DNA of 64,000 nucleotides from Aricia agestis (taxonomy: Eukaryota > Arthropoda > Insecta > Lepidoptera > Lycaenidae), in assembly GCF_905147365.1 (NCBI RefSeq), contig NC_056425.1:8997501-9061500 (forward strand), read 5' to 3'. A program made the translations under genes and the position numbers. A model generated the notes under the pieces. The model had not been told where the DNA came from. It ran no database searches and saw only the letters and a program-made list of their open reading frames with translations. This document shows, in pieces, positions 53,721 to 64,000 of this stretch; the stretch's first letter is position 1, and each line of letters opens with the position of its first letter.

Positions 53721-54056
53721 TAGCCGTCCTGGCAAACGTTTTGCCATATAAAGTATTTCCGTATACGTAGTTATAAGGTAAGGATTTCGCCCATATTATT
53801 TTATTGAAGTGACTAAAAAAGTATGTCACCATGGCAATGTCCATCGCTATCCCGTCGCACAAACAATAGTCGCCGTCAGTCTCGAGTTGTAATAATTTAC
53901 TATAATTTATTCAACAAATGCACTTATCAATATAAAAAGTAGGCAGTAGCCTATTCCCAGACCTACTGAATATGCATAAGAATAAAATTTGGTCAAAATC
54001 AGTAAAGCCGTTTCCGAGGAGTACGGTAACTAACATTGTGATACGAGAATTTTATA
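53721..54056 (+). repeat. Repeat B copy
   Basis: 'ctagccgtcctggcaaacgt' to 'tgatacgagaattttata'. It is terminated by an M5 MITE. Confidence 0.7.
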
Positions 54057-54215
54057 CAGTGTCTAACAAAAATAAGTGATAATACTTGAGGGTGTGTACG
54101 TGTTCCTTGTAGAGAGTTCACTGTGAAAGTAGCAGCTCTGAAAGACGAATTTTTTTTCACTTTTGTATGGGCAAGGGCCCGAGCGTCACGAGTTTCCCCA
54201 TTTTAGTTACACCTG
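54057..54215. mobile_element. Internally deleted M5 MITE, copy 6
   Basis: 'cagtgtctaacaaaaataag' and the left arm to 'gagcgtcacgagtttcccca', then straight to 'ttagttacacctg'. The right inner arm is lost. TA on both sides. Confidence 0.75.
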
Positions 54216-54931
54216 TATATAGGATGTTTGAAGCTTTTGTCAAAATCATCGTTAGGTTAAAAACGCGTTATACATTTCGATCGGCGATTCTATAAAGAAA
54301 CGATAAAGAAAACGTCTTGGCTAAAGGGCTTTGTATTGTCATGGCTAAAGGGCGTTGTTTAATTATTATTCCCTGTATAAATATTTTTATAATAATATGT
54401 AAAGGGTACATAAATGCTTGACGGTCAAAAAATACGTTACAGCTGGCTCACAGGCCAATAAAACAATTGAACTTAGCTTGTATTTATTTTGTATGAATGC
54501 GATTTCGGTGTCGTCTGTTTTTTTTTGCTGTGAATTATGGTTGAATTGGAATATTATTTCCATGGGGAATTAAATACTCCTTGTATGATTGTGTCTCTGT
54601 TTTTATCGCCCTGTGTGACTAATTTTTTTTATTGTTGCCCAAAAGAGCTTGATTAAGAGCCTGCGGGGCTAAAATGGTCGCTTTGGAGAATCATGATATG
54701 AATCATAATATGATTCATTTTTTTTTTATCGCAAATTGCAACTCTGCTTGTAATTCATGTCTAGTAATTCGTACTGATTTGACATTTGTCAGTTTGACAG
54801 TTTTGACAATTCATTTGCTGAATTGATTAAGAGGAATTGCTAAATGTGGCCATTTTAGCCCAGCTGCTGTCAAAAATATCAAAACACGCTAGCCCCGCCT
54901 ACACAGCCCGCTATCCTCCAATCGTGATACA
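54216..54931. other. Spacer upstream of the signal-peptide exon
   Basis: AT-rich, non-repetitive by eye. No TATA box within 60 bases of the ATG at 54932. GC rises over 54850-54925 ('gctagccccgcctacacagc'). Confidence 0.35.
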
Positions 54932-55037
54932 ATGATTCCATTAATCGTGCTTTCGAGCATTGTACTTTGCGCTGCAGCTAATAGTGAACAATATCGCGTA
55001 ACAACGATTCCCGCATTATGGCACGAAAGTAAAGGTC
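54932..55037 (+). CDS. First coding exon of a predicted secreted or membrane protein
   Basis: ATG at 54932 opens MIPLIVLSSIVLCAAANS, a classic signal peptide (short n-region, hydrophobic core, small residues before a likely cut after AAA or ANS). EQYRVTTIPALWHESKG follows. Directly after GGT C comes GTAAGT (55038-55043), a perfect splice donor, leaving phase 1. Without splicing the frame stops seven codons later (TGA ending about 55060). Not in any repeat. I do not recognise the mature sequence, and no downstream exon could be identified by eye. The combination of signal peptide and consensus donor makes this the best host-gene candidate in the window. Too short for usual ORF thresholds. Confidence 0.5.
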
Positions 55038-55060
55038 GTAAGTCTCAACACTGTTTTTGA

Positions 55061-55674
55061 TGATTACTTACAAATTAAATACAATACGAATATTTCCTTT
55101 AGTCATTATTTTATTAAGTTTGTCATTGTAGTAGTGCAAGTTATTTAATGATAGTAACTCAATAAGTGTAACAGATATTTGTTGAAAAGCCCAGAAATAT
55201 TAATCATTTTTAAAAATATATTATATAACTATCGAGTCAAAATAAGTGAATCGTGTTTTCCGTTAGGCAAATATCAGATAAATATACAATGATTAAATAA
55301 ATCTCAATTTCATTTAGGTCAATCGTCTACCGGGATCGTAATACTTATTAGAAAACACAGCAAAATTTTACAGCCCGGGCGCAAGTCGCAACGGTGTTGC
55401 GGATGTCATCTTTGATTTGCTCTGTGCTCATCGAATCTCAGAGGACACAAATTATTGTAAACGATATTGTCAAGATAAGCGTAATTTATGGCATGATAAG
55501 CATAATATTGAGATCACGTTGATAATGGTACAGAACCATAATTAGTGTAAATGTGTCATGGCCGCCATTTCACAGGAAGCCGCCTGTCGCCTGATGATGT
55601 ATGGCAATTTTTCGCATTGCTTTCGGACTAGTCATAGTCATTAGAATACTTTCGGAAAAAGGGAGGGTTTTTTG
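55061..55674. other. Putative intron of the secreted-protein gene
   Basis: Follows the GTAAGT donor. AT-rich with no obvious acceptor plus open frame. Confidence 0.3.
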
Positions 55675-56055
55675 GTAACAAATATCTTGGTTAACTTCGT
55701 GGCGTTTGTTGCTAAACTCATCCTAAAACGGATGGACCGATTTTGATGACGTTAGGACAGGGTGTGCTTATTAGGTAGTTTTGAGAATCGGCATGTATTT
55801 TATACCCGAAATAACGTTGTAGCGCGAGCGGACCAAACAGCACAAAAATGGTAAATCTCGCTTAAGAAGTTAGTCTGTTCTTCTTTTGATAGTTAGTCTG
55901 GAAGTTAAAGAATCTGAAAGGAGTTGTCATTACAACGTCAAAAATTACAACTCCTCACTCAGTTGAGAGTCCACCTTCGAATCTCTCAAGAATTCTCTTC
56001 GAAGATCATATTCCCACAACGTACATAACGAAACAACGTTTGCCGGGGCAGCTTG
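55675..56055 (-). repeat. Repeat B-related unit
   Basis: 'cctaaaacggatggaccgat' at the left and 'cgaaacaacgtttgccgggg' with 'cagctt' at the right mark a diverged relative of repeat B in reverse. Confidence 0.5.
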
Positions 56056-56126
56056 TACATACCGATATGTACACAATATAATAATATGATGAGACCAACT
56101 ACCACCAACAAAGTTTGTACTAGGTT

Positions 56127-56155
56127 ACTCGCTGCACATAGCTTGTGCAGCGAGT
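56127..56155. repeat. 12-bp-arm hairpin
   Basis: 'actcgctgcaca' and its exact complement around a five-base loop. Confidence 0.65.
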
Positions 56156-57461
56156 GTTGAAATACAGAACTAACTTTGCCGGACGTCAGGCGAGTTCTAG
56201 TAGTCCTAGTTAGTAGTTACTGTACACCAGATACACTCAAAAGGTGCTTCGCGGGGAGCCCTTGGGCTTCACAAACCAAAGCAGGGGTCCACGAGAATAA
56301 GTACTAGTAGGAGTGGAATCTCCACAGCATGCATGGAGTCACTTCAAAACAATGCTACTCAATGATTTTTGGTGCCGAATTGGTGAAAAATATCTGTTGT
56401 AATGAACAATAAAAAACAGATTCATACATCCCATTGCATTGTTTTTTATCTAGTAATAATAAAAAAGAAAGTGTGTGTATCTATCTGTCTGTCCCGGAAG
56501 AGTACAATCTAGGATACTTTTCATCCCGAATTAAACTCATTTTAGGCGCAACGGAGTCGACGTCATCGTCGATATAAAAGAATGCACGTCACTTCTTTAA
56601 TTTTACAGTTTAATTTAAAAATTAAATTTTTGACGTGGGTTCCGCCATGAAAAAAGTTTGAGAAACGCTGCTGACTGCTGATAGTCCGAGTTGGTGTGGA
56701 CTAGGCCGAGGTAGATATTATGAACAATTTATTGTGTTATATGGGTCAAACGGTCGACAGCCCGTCATTGTTGGGGCGAGGCCTTGGACGGAAATGCTGT
56801 GTTCATGGTAGAGCGTTTAAAGAGAGCATGCAAGATACCTATAGGTACAGACTATAGAGTACCCACTAGGCCACTACTATAGGTAAAGGCCTGGACATAT
56901 CGTGCGACTATCCATCTCTTCATGAGCTCCTCAATCCTGTTTGTTGAGGCTCCCCAATATTTACATGCTCCCCTGGCTGAGAACTCCTGATCTAGAAAGT
57001 GGCTCCTGATCTAGAAATTTCTGCACGCACAAATTTCGAAGATATATCATTTAAATCATATTATGAAGCCGGGGCGGATCGCTAGTCTTCACTCTTTAGG
57101 TAAAACATTATTATTTCAGTTTCGCGACTTAAAATGTATGAAAATATTTTGTTAAAATAAATTATTGAGTTGTGACTTCTGGTAGAGCGAGGTGAAATGG
57201 GTCAAGCGTGCAAAACATGCATTCTTTTTAACATTGGCTGAATTACTATGTCAGGCCTCACATACTCGGAAAAATTGTAAATCAGCAAAAAATAACGATA
57301 CACAAACGATGTATTGCCAGTCTCTATAATTAAAAAAATAAAGAAAACTATTGAAACAGTCACTGAACGTTGATTTAAAACTACAAAATAAAATTAAATG
57401 AACCTGTCTTTTATGAAATCTGAAAACTTTTTACAATAAAAGATCAAATTCGCACTACATA
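56156..57461. other. Gene-free stretch with dispersed-repeat scraps
   Basis: About 56230-56420 ('gtgcttcgcggggagccctt') and about 56570-56660 ('tgggttccgccatgaaaaaa') look like pieces of common lepidopteran units. No gene. Confidence 0.4.
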
Positions 57462-57582
57462 GGCAGGTATTACACCATCAATATTATCACGATTCCGTGA
57501 TAATATTGACGGTGTAATAGGCCGAATCGCAGTATCACAGACACTTAGAATCATGATAATATTGATGCATGTAATACCTGCC
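57462..57582. mobile_element. 121-bp MITE with ATA duplication
   Basis: 'ggcaggtattacaccatcaa' pairs with 'ttgatgcatgtaatacctgcc' (one insertion); ATA flanks both sides. An inner 'caatattatcacga' / 'tcatgataatattg' arm continues the fold. Confidence 0.75.
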
Positions 57583-57794
57583 ATAGTAGTTTTTGAGATG
57601 CGAGAACAAACATACAAACATTTTAATAATATTATAATTATGTAGGTATTATAGGCGAAAGATGCCAGACCAGAGCACCATCTGATTCTTCTTCTTTATG
57701 ACGTAGAAAAACAGCCTTACATGTATTAGCTGAAATATAAGAATACAATGAAAATTGTGACAACAAAAAAAGAAAAGAAAGACTAAGTGTACTT

Positions 57795-58055
57795 GTACTC
57801 ACATAGTACGGTTTTGCTCGATCGAGCAATCATGCAGAGTGAAAACCGCGGCTCGGGCTTTCGTACACACATTCAGCATTGCTCGATAGTTTTACTCCTG
57901 TTCGAAGGAAATTAGCTACGAGTAATAAAAACTAGTGTCAAAAAAATTGTCAAGCCGGCTCGATTCGAGCCTTCGAGCTGTGAGTTTTGTGATCCACACG
58001 GTGGTTTTGCTCGATTTCGAGTAAAACTATCGAGCAAAACCGTATGTGAGTACTT
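57795..58055. mobile_element. MITE M7, intact copy
   Basis: 'gtactcacatagtacggttt' with 'tgctcgat' pairs with 'atcgagcaaaaccgtatgtg' plus AGTAC. The interior has palindromic 'gccggctcgattcgagcc'. Related to 41595-41810. Confidence 0.7.
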
Positions 58056-58440
58056 AGCATAAGACACGTGTAATTGCTCCCCGCTCCCCTAGCATTATCC
58101 CTACGCCCACGCAAGCATCGACTGCCGAGTGCTTTGTTTACTGGGAAAATATTTACCTGCCGTGATTGGAAACCCTACAAAAATCTCATTCAAAGATACC
58201 TTACAGTGCTCAAATCTCAATATTGTATTTTCTGAATACTTCGTTATTATAAGCTTTCATTGTGGAGTCCAAGTTAGTTAATTAAGATGCAGTGATTGGC
58301 AATGTTCTAGTTCTCAAAAATCAAAAAGTAAGTAATATATTCTATTGTGCATATGTGATCTCAGCTTTAAACGCCACACTCATTTTGCGATGATTCACCG
58401 CTTTCTTGTCGCCAATATAATATGCAAAATTATGTCTGTT

Positions 58441-58928
58441 TTTAGGGTTCCGTACCCAAAGGGTAAAAACGGGACCCTATTACTGAGACTTCGTTGTCTG
58501 TATGTCCTTCTGTCTGTCCGTCTGTCTGTCTGTCCGTCTGTCTGTCTGTCTGTCCGTCAGTCTGTCTGTCCGTCTGTCTGTCTATCCGTCTGTCTGTCTG
58601 TCCGTCTTGTCTGTCTCCAAGCTGTGTCTCAAAAAGCGCTATAGCTAGACTTCTGAAATTTTCACAGATTGTGTATTTCTGTTGCCGCTATAACAACAAA
58701 TACTAAAAACAAAATAAAATTAAGGGGGGCTCCCATACAACAAATGTGATTTTTTTTGGATTTTTTGCTCTATATCAGTAATGGTAACAAGTAGGCACTT
58801 AAAATTTTCACAAAATCCTCAATTATATGTGTACTTTAATAATTAAGAATAAAATAAATATTTAAGGGGGCTCCCATACAAAAACACATTTTTTGCCTAC
58901 TTTCGCGGTACGTGCGTTGGCCGATTAT
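58441..58928 (+). repeat. Repeat J variant with TCTG/TCCG satellite
   Basis: 'agggttccgtacccaaaggg', then a tetranucleotide tract of CTGT and CCGT units (about 58495-58620), 'aaggggggctcccatacaac', ending 'gtacgtgcgttggccgat'. The long Cys-Pro-Ser-Val frames here come from the microsatellite and are not genes. Confidence 0.75.
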
Positions 58929-59359
58929 TTGACCTCATGCCTAAACCCCTGACACAATTTTGGTGAAATTTAGTATAAGTAGAAATACTTTAGAAGACAT
59001 AAAATGAGTTTTTATCACGACAAAACGGTTCCCGAGGAATAAACGTTTCGGCTTACTTCAATTTTAATATATTTCAGCACACTATGTTTATTAAACTTCT
59101 TACCCCCACCTATCCGAACACATGCAACTAATAGAGACAAAAAATCATCTTTCTCGTATTTAATCAGAAAGATCAGTGTATAAACAACAGAGTGTTGACA
59201 AGTTAACGACGTTACCGGGGTAGCAGGCGAGAGATGTTTACCGGGACGTCTATTTCTGTGGAGACATTGACCTGCGGCTCAATTCGGTAGCCATTGTTTT
59301 TTATGCGAGCCTAGTAGGTACTCTGATATTACACGTTCTGAAACTAGCATTAGTTTGTT
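58929..59359. other. Gene-free stretch
   Basis: Non-coding, with no clear repeat boundary apart from a LINE-tail-like phrase near 58940 ('cctaaacccctgacacaatt'). Confidence 0.4.
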
Positions 59360-59492
59360 GGCGCGGAAATCGTACATTTTTCCAGGATAAAAAGTATCCA
59401 ATGGCCTTTTCCAGGACTCAAAGTATGTCCAGCAAAAGCAATTCAGTGGTTTTGAACGTGAAGTTGTAACAAACACACTTTCGTATTTATAA
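59360..59492 (+). repeat. Repeat G fragment
   Basis: 'gcggaaatcgtacatttttc', 'ccttttccaggactcaaagt', 'ctttcgtatttataatatta'. Confidence 0.65.
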
Positions 59493-59502
59493 TATTACGA
59501 GC

Positions 59503-59730
59503 TATTATTGCCCGCGGCTTCGCTCGCGTTAAGAAGTATTATTATATACAAACTTTCATCCCCTATTTTAACCCCTTGGGGTAGAATTGATCAAAATCCT
59601 TTCTTAGCGGATGCCTACGTCATAACATCTACCTGCGTGCCAAATTTCAGCCCGATCCGTGCAGTGGTTTGGGCTGTGCGTTGATAGATCACCATGGCAG
59701 TCAGTCACCTTTGAGTTTTATATATTTAGA
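59503..59730 (+). repeat. Repeat E
   Basis: 'ttgcccgcggcttcgctcgc', 'aaccccttggggtagaattg', 'gtgccaaatttcagcccgat', 'gcagtggtttgggctgtgcg', ending in an AT-rich tail. A common lepidopteran unit; one copy in this window. Confidence 0.7.
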
Positions 59731-59882
59731 CTAGCTGTCCCGATGAACTTTGTCTCACTTTAAAACCTTCGCTGGACTTCTACGAATATTTTAAGACTAA
59801 AATTAACCCAATCCGTTCAGCCGTTTTCGAGTTTTAGCGTTATTAACACAATTGAAAATACATTTTTATATATTATATAGAT
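59731..59882 (+). repeat. Repeat D copy
   Basis: 'ctagctgtcccgatgaactt' to 'tacatttttatatattatat'. It follows repeat E directly. Confidence 0.7.
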
Positions 59883-60725
59883 ATATATTGATATGGTTAT
59901 GGACTACGGACTAGTCATGATAAGGACGCGCACATTTTTTTCCTCATTTTTAAGTTATCGCGGTCTCTTTAAAACTAAATACAAAATATTAACCGCAACA
60001 TAGGGAAAAAGTTAAAATTATTGTGAATTGAGCGCAATGATTCAATTTTCCTGCTAGTAATTAGTAATTATTGCTGATTACAATAACAATAAAATAGTGT
60101 AATAATTTAATGAATCATTACTATATTTTAATAAGTCTCTATAACAATATAAAGTTTTTTATTTGTCTGATAATTAATTTTTTCAGCTCAATCAGTCAAG
60201 ATTCAAGACTAAAAATCACATATCGGCCTAAAAAACATTCCAATTCAGTAATCCAAACCAGCGCTGGATCGCTACAGGATTGCTGTAACTGGCACTGGTA
60301 TGCAATTCAGTCCATTTGATTACTGGATTGGTATTATGTAAGCCGGCCATAAAAGATTTAAGTCGGGTATAACGCGAACTCTTTGTCTATTAATAAACAA
60401 TAAATATTTAAATATTGTCCCTTACTTGTCTTGAATTTCTGTTGACTCCGATGTTCTGTCGGCCTCGCTGATCCGCTATATTGGTTTACTCTGTTCCTGT
60501 TTGGATGGGTCATGGAGTGTCTTCCTATAGCATTTTTTAAGAATAAAAAAACAGACATGCTATAATTATAATTTATAAGTTACCAAAAATTAAATATAAT
60601 GCTAAAATAAAATTTAACAATATATTTTATTCTTTACAGGTAAAGCATAAAACCTTGGCGATTTTATTATAATACATAGCTGGTAAACGTGAGTATGTAT
60701 TTCAATCTATACTATCCATACTGTT
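59883..60725. other. Gene-free stretch
   Basis: Contains an imperfect palindromic block near 60240-60330 ('cagtaatccaaaccagcg' and 'attactggattggt'). No gene. Confidence 0.4.
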
Positions 60726-61125
60726 TAAAGCGGAAGAGTTTGTTTGTTTGTTAGAACGAGCTAATCTCAGGAACTACTGGTCCGATTAAAAAAAAAAACC
60801 TTTCAGTGTTAGATAGCCCATTTATCGAGGAAGGCTACCTATAGGCTATATCTATTTTATCACGCTAAGACTAACAGGAGCGAACAAATAGGGGAAAATG
60901 TGGAAAAAACGGGGGGGGAATTATTTGGAAGGGCTTATTTGGACGCGCTAATCTCAGGAACTACTGGTCCATTGGAATAATTTTTAGAAAATGTCATTTT
61001 ATTCGTGTTTTATCGAATACCGAGCAAAGCTCGGTCAAACAGCTAGTAATTTATTATGTAGCTTTTACGAATAAAATGACATTTTCTAAAAATGATTCCT
61101 AGCTAGATCGACTTATTGCCCCCGA
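60726..61125. repeat. Patchwork of repeat F and C fragments
   Basis: 60730-60960 holds 'gagctaatctcaggaactac' with 'tggtccgatt', the 3' unit related to F, and a second 'gcgctaatctcaggaactac' copy. 60965-61045 is repeat C reversed and 61060-61125 a forward piece, an inverted pair. Confidence 0.6.
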
Positions 61126-61134
61126 AAGATAATA

Positions 61135-61266
61135 AATTAATAATATTAAAATAAAATAACAATTTAAAGGAGGCTCCTATACAAAAAACAATGTTTAGCC
61201 TATTTTTGCTCTATAACGGTACGGAACCCTTCGTGCGCGAGTCCGGCTCGCACTTGGCCGATTTTT
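61135..61266 (+). repeat. Repeat J end fragment
   Basis: 'aaaggaggctcctatacaaa', 'ctctataacggtacggaacc', 'cgcgagtccggctcgcactt', ending 'ggccgatttttaac'. Confidence 0.7.
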
Positions 61267-61493
61267 AACTGTCATCTAGTTAACTCAGCCTAACTTGTAG
61301 TTGACATGTGCGAAAACAGAGGGCGCTGAGCGGCGTCTACATCGCGCTATCGCTTATTTGTTAGAATTTACTTAATAGAACACGTAATGTTTCGCACACA
61401 TTAATTATTTACTGCACAATTTACAGCTTGAAAACACTTCATTAAATTATTTTTGGCAACGACGCTTGTTCGGAGCGTCGTCATATTATAATT

Positions 61494-61652
61494 TACTAGC
61501 TATTTGACCGAGCTTTGTTCGGTATTCGATAAAACACGAATAAAATGACATTTTCTAGAAATGATTCCTAGCTGGATCGATTTATCGCCCCCGAAACCCC
61601 CTATATACTAAATTTCATGAAAATCGTTGGAGCCGATTCCGAGATTCCAATT
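61494..61652 (+). repeat. Repeat C copy 2
   Basis: 'ctagctatttgaccgagctt' to 'tggagccgattccgagattc'. An M5 MITE follows within its AT tail. Confidence 0.7.
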
Positions 61653-61660
61653 ATATATAC

Positions 61661-61917
61661 AGGGTGTAACAAAAATAAGTGATAATACTTTAGGGTGTGT
61701 ACGTGTTCCTTGTAGAGAGTTCACTGTGAAAGTAGCAGCTCTGAAAGACCAAAATTTTTTTTCACTTTTGTATGGGGAAACTCGTGACGCTCGGACCCTT
61801 GCCCATACAAAAGTGAAAAAAAAATTCGTCTTTCAGAGCTGCTACTTTCACAGTGAACTCTCTACAAGGAACACGTACACACCCTAAAGTATTATTACTT
61901 ATTTTTGTTACACACTG
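61661..61917. mobile_element. Mariner-type MITE M5, copy 7 (complete)
   Basis: 257 bp between TA dinucleotides, nearly perfect palindrome; loop 'tgacgctcggacccttgccc'. The 86- and 71-codon frames on both strands are the same palindrome read twice. Confidence 0.85.
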
Positions 61918-61949
61918 TATATAGTACATATACAAGAATTGCTCGTTTA

Positions 61950-62135
61950 AGAGGAGTCCACACCGCCGTTTTTCCATACAAACGCTGTCCCCTGTTTCCT
62001 CCCTGGATAATGCCGGTAGAGTTATGATTTTTTTCCTGAATATCTATGGCCACTATTAGCATGTCTCTATGTTTTCTTTTTTTTTTCATAAGTTTATTAT
62101 TAAAAAAGATAAGAACGTCCAAAAACCCAAAAAAG
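61950..62135. mobile_element. Family M4 MITE, left part only
   Basis: 'agaggagtccacaccgccgt', 'ttgtcccctgtttcctccct' and 'tatggccactattagcatg' match 12159-12400. The right end is missing. Confidence 0.65.
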
Positions 62136-62257
62136 ATATAAGATAATCCGGGCTCTCCTGCACACGGGCCACCGGCCACAACCACAAAACGCCGCTACCG
62201 GCATATTTCCTGTAGTTTTCATACATTTTTTGACGCCGACACAGAATCTATGCTAAT

Positions 62258-63047
62258 GCTGACCCGGCAAACGTTTCTTTGCCATATAAAGTATTTCATC
62301 CATATTATTTTATTAAAGTGACTAAATAAGTATGTCACCATAGCAACGTCCATCGCTATCTCGTCACACGAACAATAGTCGCCGTCAGTCTCGACTCTCG
62401 AATTGCAATAATTTACTATTATTTATTCAACAAAATATTATGTAGGTACTTATCTAAATATAAAAAGTACCCAGTAGCCGATTCTCAGACCTACTAATTA
62501 TCTTTTAAAGGTCAATGTATACGCCTTTACAATATAATCCCAGAAAACGTTCAAAATCTTTCCATTAATAAATTTAAAAAAGTAGTCAAAGAGCGTTTGT
62601 GTGCCAAAGCTTATTATAAGGTCAATGATTTCATAGAAGATGGCACATCTTGGGAGTAGGATGGCTTCTTGCAAGGCTACTTCTACATCATTATATTATG
62701 ACTTACAATTATGTATGTTGACATTGTATATAATATTAAGTTACAAAATTCTAAACTTTATTTTAAAAGAATAATTTTTCTCTCACTTTTTTGGTAAAAA
62801 GTGGAACCCGTGCGAGTTTCTTACGCCGGTTCTTCTCGCCGGGGTAGTTCCCGAACCGGTGGTAGGCATCAGGAAGATATTCTGAAAAAATTTGATTCAA
62901 ATTTACTCAGAAATAAATCATTTTTTATTTCATTTTATTTTACTGAATATATGCATATAAAATTTGGTAACAATCAGTAACGCCGTTTCGGAGGAGTACG
63001 GTAACTAACATTGTGACACGAGAATTTTATTTAATATTAAGATTATG
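62258..63047 (+). repeat. Repeat B copy split by a LINE tail
   Basis: 'ctgacccggcaaacgtttct' to about 62498 ('cgattctcagacctact'), resuming at 62944 ('gaatatatgcatataaaatt') and running to 'gacacgagaattttat'. Joining the halves restores the order seen at 52656-52966. Confidence 0.75.
62499..62943 (+). pseudogene. 3'-terminal fragment of a LINE inserted in repeat B
   Basis: One plus-strand frame reads GQCIRLYNIIPENVQNLSI then NKFKKVVKERLCAKAYY and KVNDFIEDGTSWE, ending TAG at about 62659, the C-terminus of a lepidopteran non-LTR ORF2 (Jockey/CR1-like). The 3' UTR follows with 'ccgtgcgagtttcttacgcc', 'cccgaaccggtggtaggcat' and an AT-rich end. The same UTR occurs reversed at 8885-9070. A typical 5'-truncated insertion; the duplication is short (ACT/TACT) or decayed. 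Confidence 0.75.
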
Positions 63048-63364
63048 ATGATTTTTGTATAAAATCTGAACTTGTATGAAAGAGATATATACAAAACAAT
63101 GTGTACAAGTAAAAGAGACGGATGCAATGTCAACGACCGATATTGGTCTCCGGAGATCGCACGCGATTTAACGAGGTCCGATCGAATTTCCACTGAGAAA
63201 ACAATGGTCTGTAATTTCAGTGCGACCGCAGTATTAACGACCTGTTGCGTGTGTCTAGTCTAGAATTAGATAGTCTAGCACTAGATCTAGATAGTCTTTT
63301 GTTAGGTCTGACTTTAGATAGAGTTTCACCGTCACTGCGCACATAACGGGAAATCCCCATACCA
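63048..63364. other. Non-repetitive block with no supportable gene
   Basis: A 63-codon plus-strand frame (63072-63263) and its minus-strand shadow are open, but show no domain or convincing splice sites. Confidence 0.3.
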
Positions 63365-63440
63365 TAATATTATAAATGCAACAGTGTGTCTATCTGTTAG
63401 CTCTTCGCACCCAAACCGTTGAACCGATTTTGCGGTTTTT
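63365..63440 (-). repeat. Repeat G fragment
   Basis: 'accataatattataaatgca', 'tctatctgttagctcttcgc' and 'aaaccgttgaaccgattttg'. Confidence 0.6.
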
Positions 63441-63490
63441 CGGTTTGGACTCGAGCAATCGTACGGGAATGCCGCGTCCTACTCTAAATA
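63440..63490. repeat. Arm fragment of the 49973-type MITE
   Basis: 'tttggactcgagcaatcgta' and 'gggaatgccgcgtcctactc' resemble one arm of the palindromic MITE at 49973-50101. Confidence 0.45.
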
Positions 63491-63492
63491 AG

Positions 63493-63935
63493 ATCGGCCA
63501 AGTGCGACTCGGACTCGCGCACGAAGGGTTCCGTACCGTTATAGAGCAAAAGTAAGCCACGAATTGTGTTTTTTTGTATTGGAGCCCGCCTCATTATTTT
63601 ATTTTATTTTAATATTATTATTAATTATTAAAGTACACATATAATAAAGGATTTTATAAAAAATTCAAGTGTCTAATTGTTACCATTATTGATGAATCGA
63701 ACAAAAAAGGCCAAAAAAATCACGTTTTTTTGTATGGGAGCCCCCCTTCATTATTAATTTTATTTATAATGAAGGTATTTGTTGCTATAGCGGCAACAGA
63801 AATACACAATCTGTGAAAATTTCAGAAGTCTAGCTACAGTGGTTTTTGAGATACAGCCTGGTGAAGGACAGCCGCACAGACAGACAACGAAGTCTTAGTA
63901 ATATGGGCCCATTTTTACCCGACTGCCAGGAGGGT
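63493..63935 (-). repeat. Repeat J copy, reversed order
   Basis: 'cggccaagtgcgactcggac', 'ttccgtaccgttatagagca', 'tttgtatgggagcccccctt', then 'agatacagcctggtgaagga' and 'cagacagacaacgaagtctt'. It mirrors the order of 58441-58928. Confidence 0.7.
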
Positions 63936-64000
63936 TATGTTTTTAGCGCGTATCTTGTATGTTTGTAATATTCTTTATTACCTCGTATCTTCAGAACCGC

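Noticed and set aside
58345..58706. Two overlapping long frames rich in Cys, Pro, Ser, Val
   Set aside because: They translate a CTGT/CCGT microsatellite within dispersed repeat J; no gene features.
61627..61977. 86- and 71-codon frames on opposite strands with near-identical proteins
   Set aside because: Both read the same palindromic M5 MITE; the same 'protein' appears at every M5 copy.

Overview
The window looks like nuclear DNA of a lepidopteran insect (moth or butterfly). It is AT-rich, has no dense or operon-like coding, and is packed with interspersed repeats whose signatures recur throughout Lepidoptera. These include units opening 'ctagctgttgcccgcgac' and closing 'cgcatttataatattag', units opening 'ctagctgtcccggcaaacg', 'cggccaagtgcgagtcggac' units, and many TIR-flanked foldback MITEs. 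I cannot name the species. No complete host gene is visible. What is left between repeats is intronic or intergenic, with a few short exon-like pieces.

Layout. 1-9 kb: MITEs (two Harbinger-type with TAA duplications), a tRNA-derived SINE, a GC-rich foldback pair at 3.9-4.6 kb, an unexplained 107-codon minus-strand reading frame at 5.4-5.7 kb, and a 44-bp tandem repeat at 8.6 kb. 9-26 kb: a LINE tail, mariner-type MITEs with a long palindromic interior, a decayed LINE reverse transcriptase (17.2-18.0 kb), a TTAA-flanked MITE, and an inverted pair of large repeat units (23.5-26.0 kb), one carrying a nested hAT-type MITE.

26.6-30.6 kb is the most distinctive region: one DNA transposon of about 4.04 kb with perfect 21-bp terminal inverted repeats. 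It encodes a spliced, broken protein of a multicopy arthropod family (I believe DUF7869-type) with a plausible D-D-E catalytic layout. 31-46 kb: foldbacks, 26-bp and ~315-bp tandem repeats, a pogo/Tigger-type transposase remnant inside nested inverted repeats (37.1-38.1 kb), a coding-like minus-strand frame beside it (38.1-38.5 kb), and many MITEs. 46-64 kb: an RTE LINE C-terminus, more repeat units, a second SINE, and two short exon-like pieces. The better of these is a signal-peptide exon with a GTAAGT donor at 54.93-55.04 kb. The end of the window is a stack of nested LINE, MITE and satellite-like units.

The elements do not form a pathway. The value of the window lies in its transposon archaeology (at least four datable nested insertions), a candidate under-described transposon superfamily copy, and several unrecognised coding-like segments. 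Boundaries were read by eye and may be off by a few bases.
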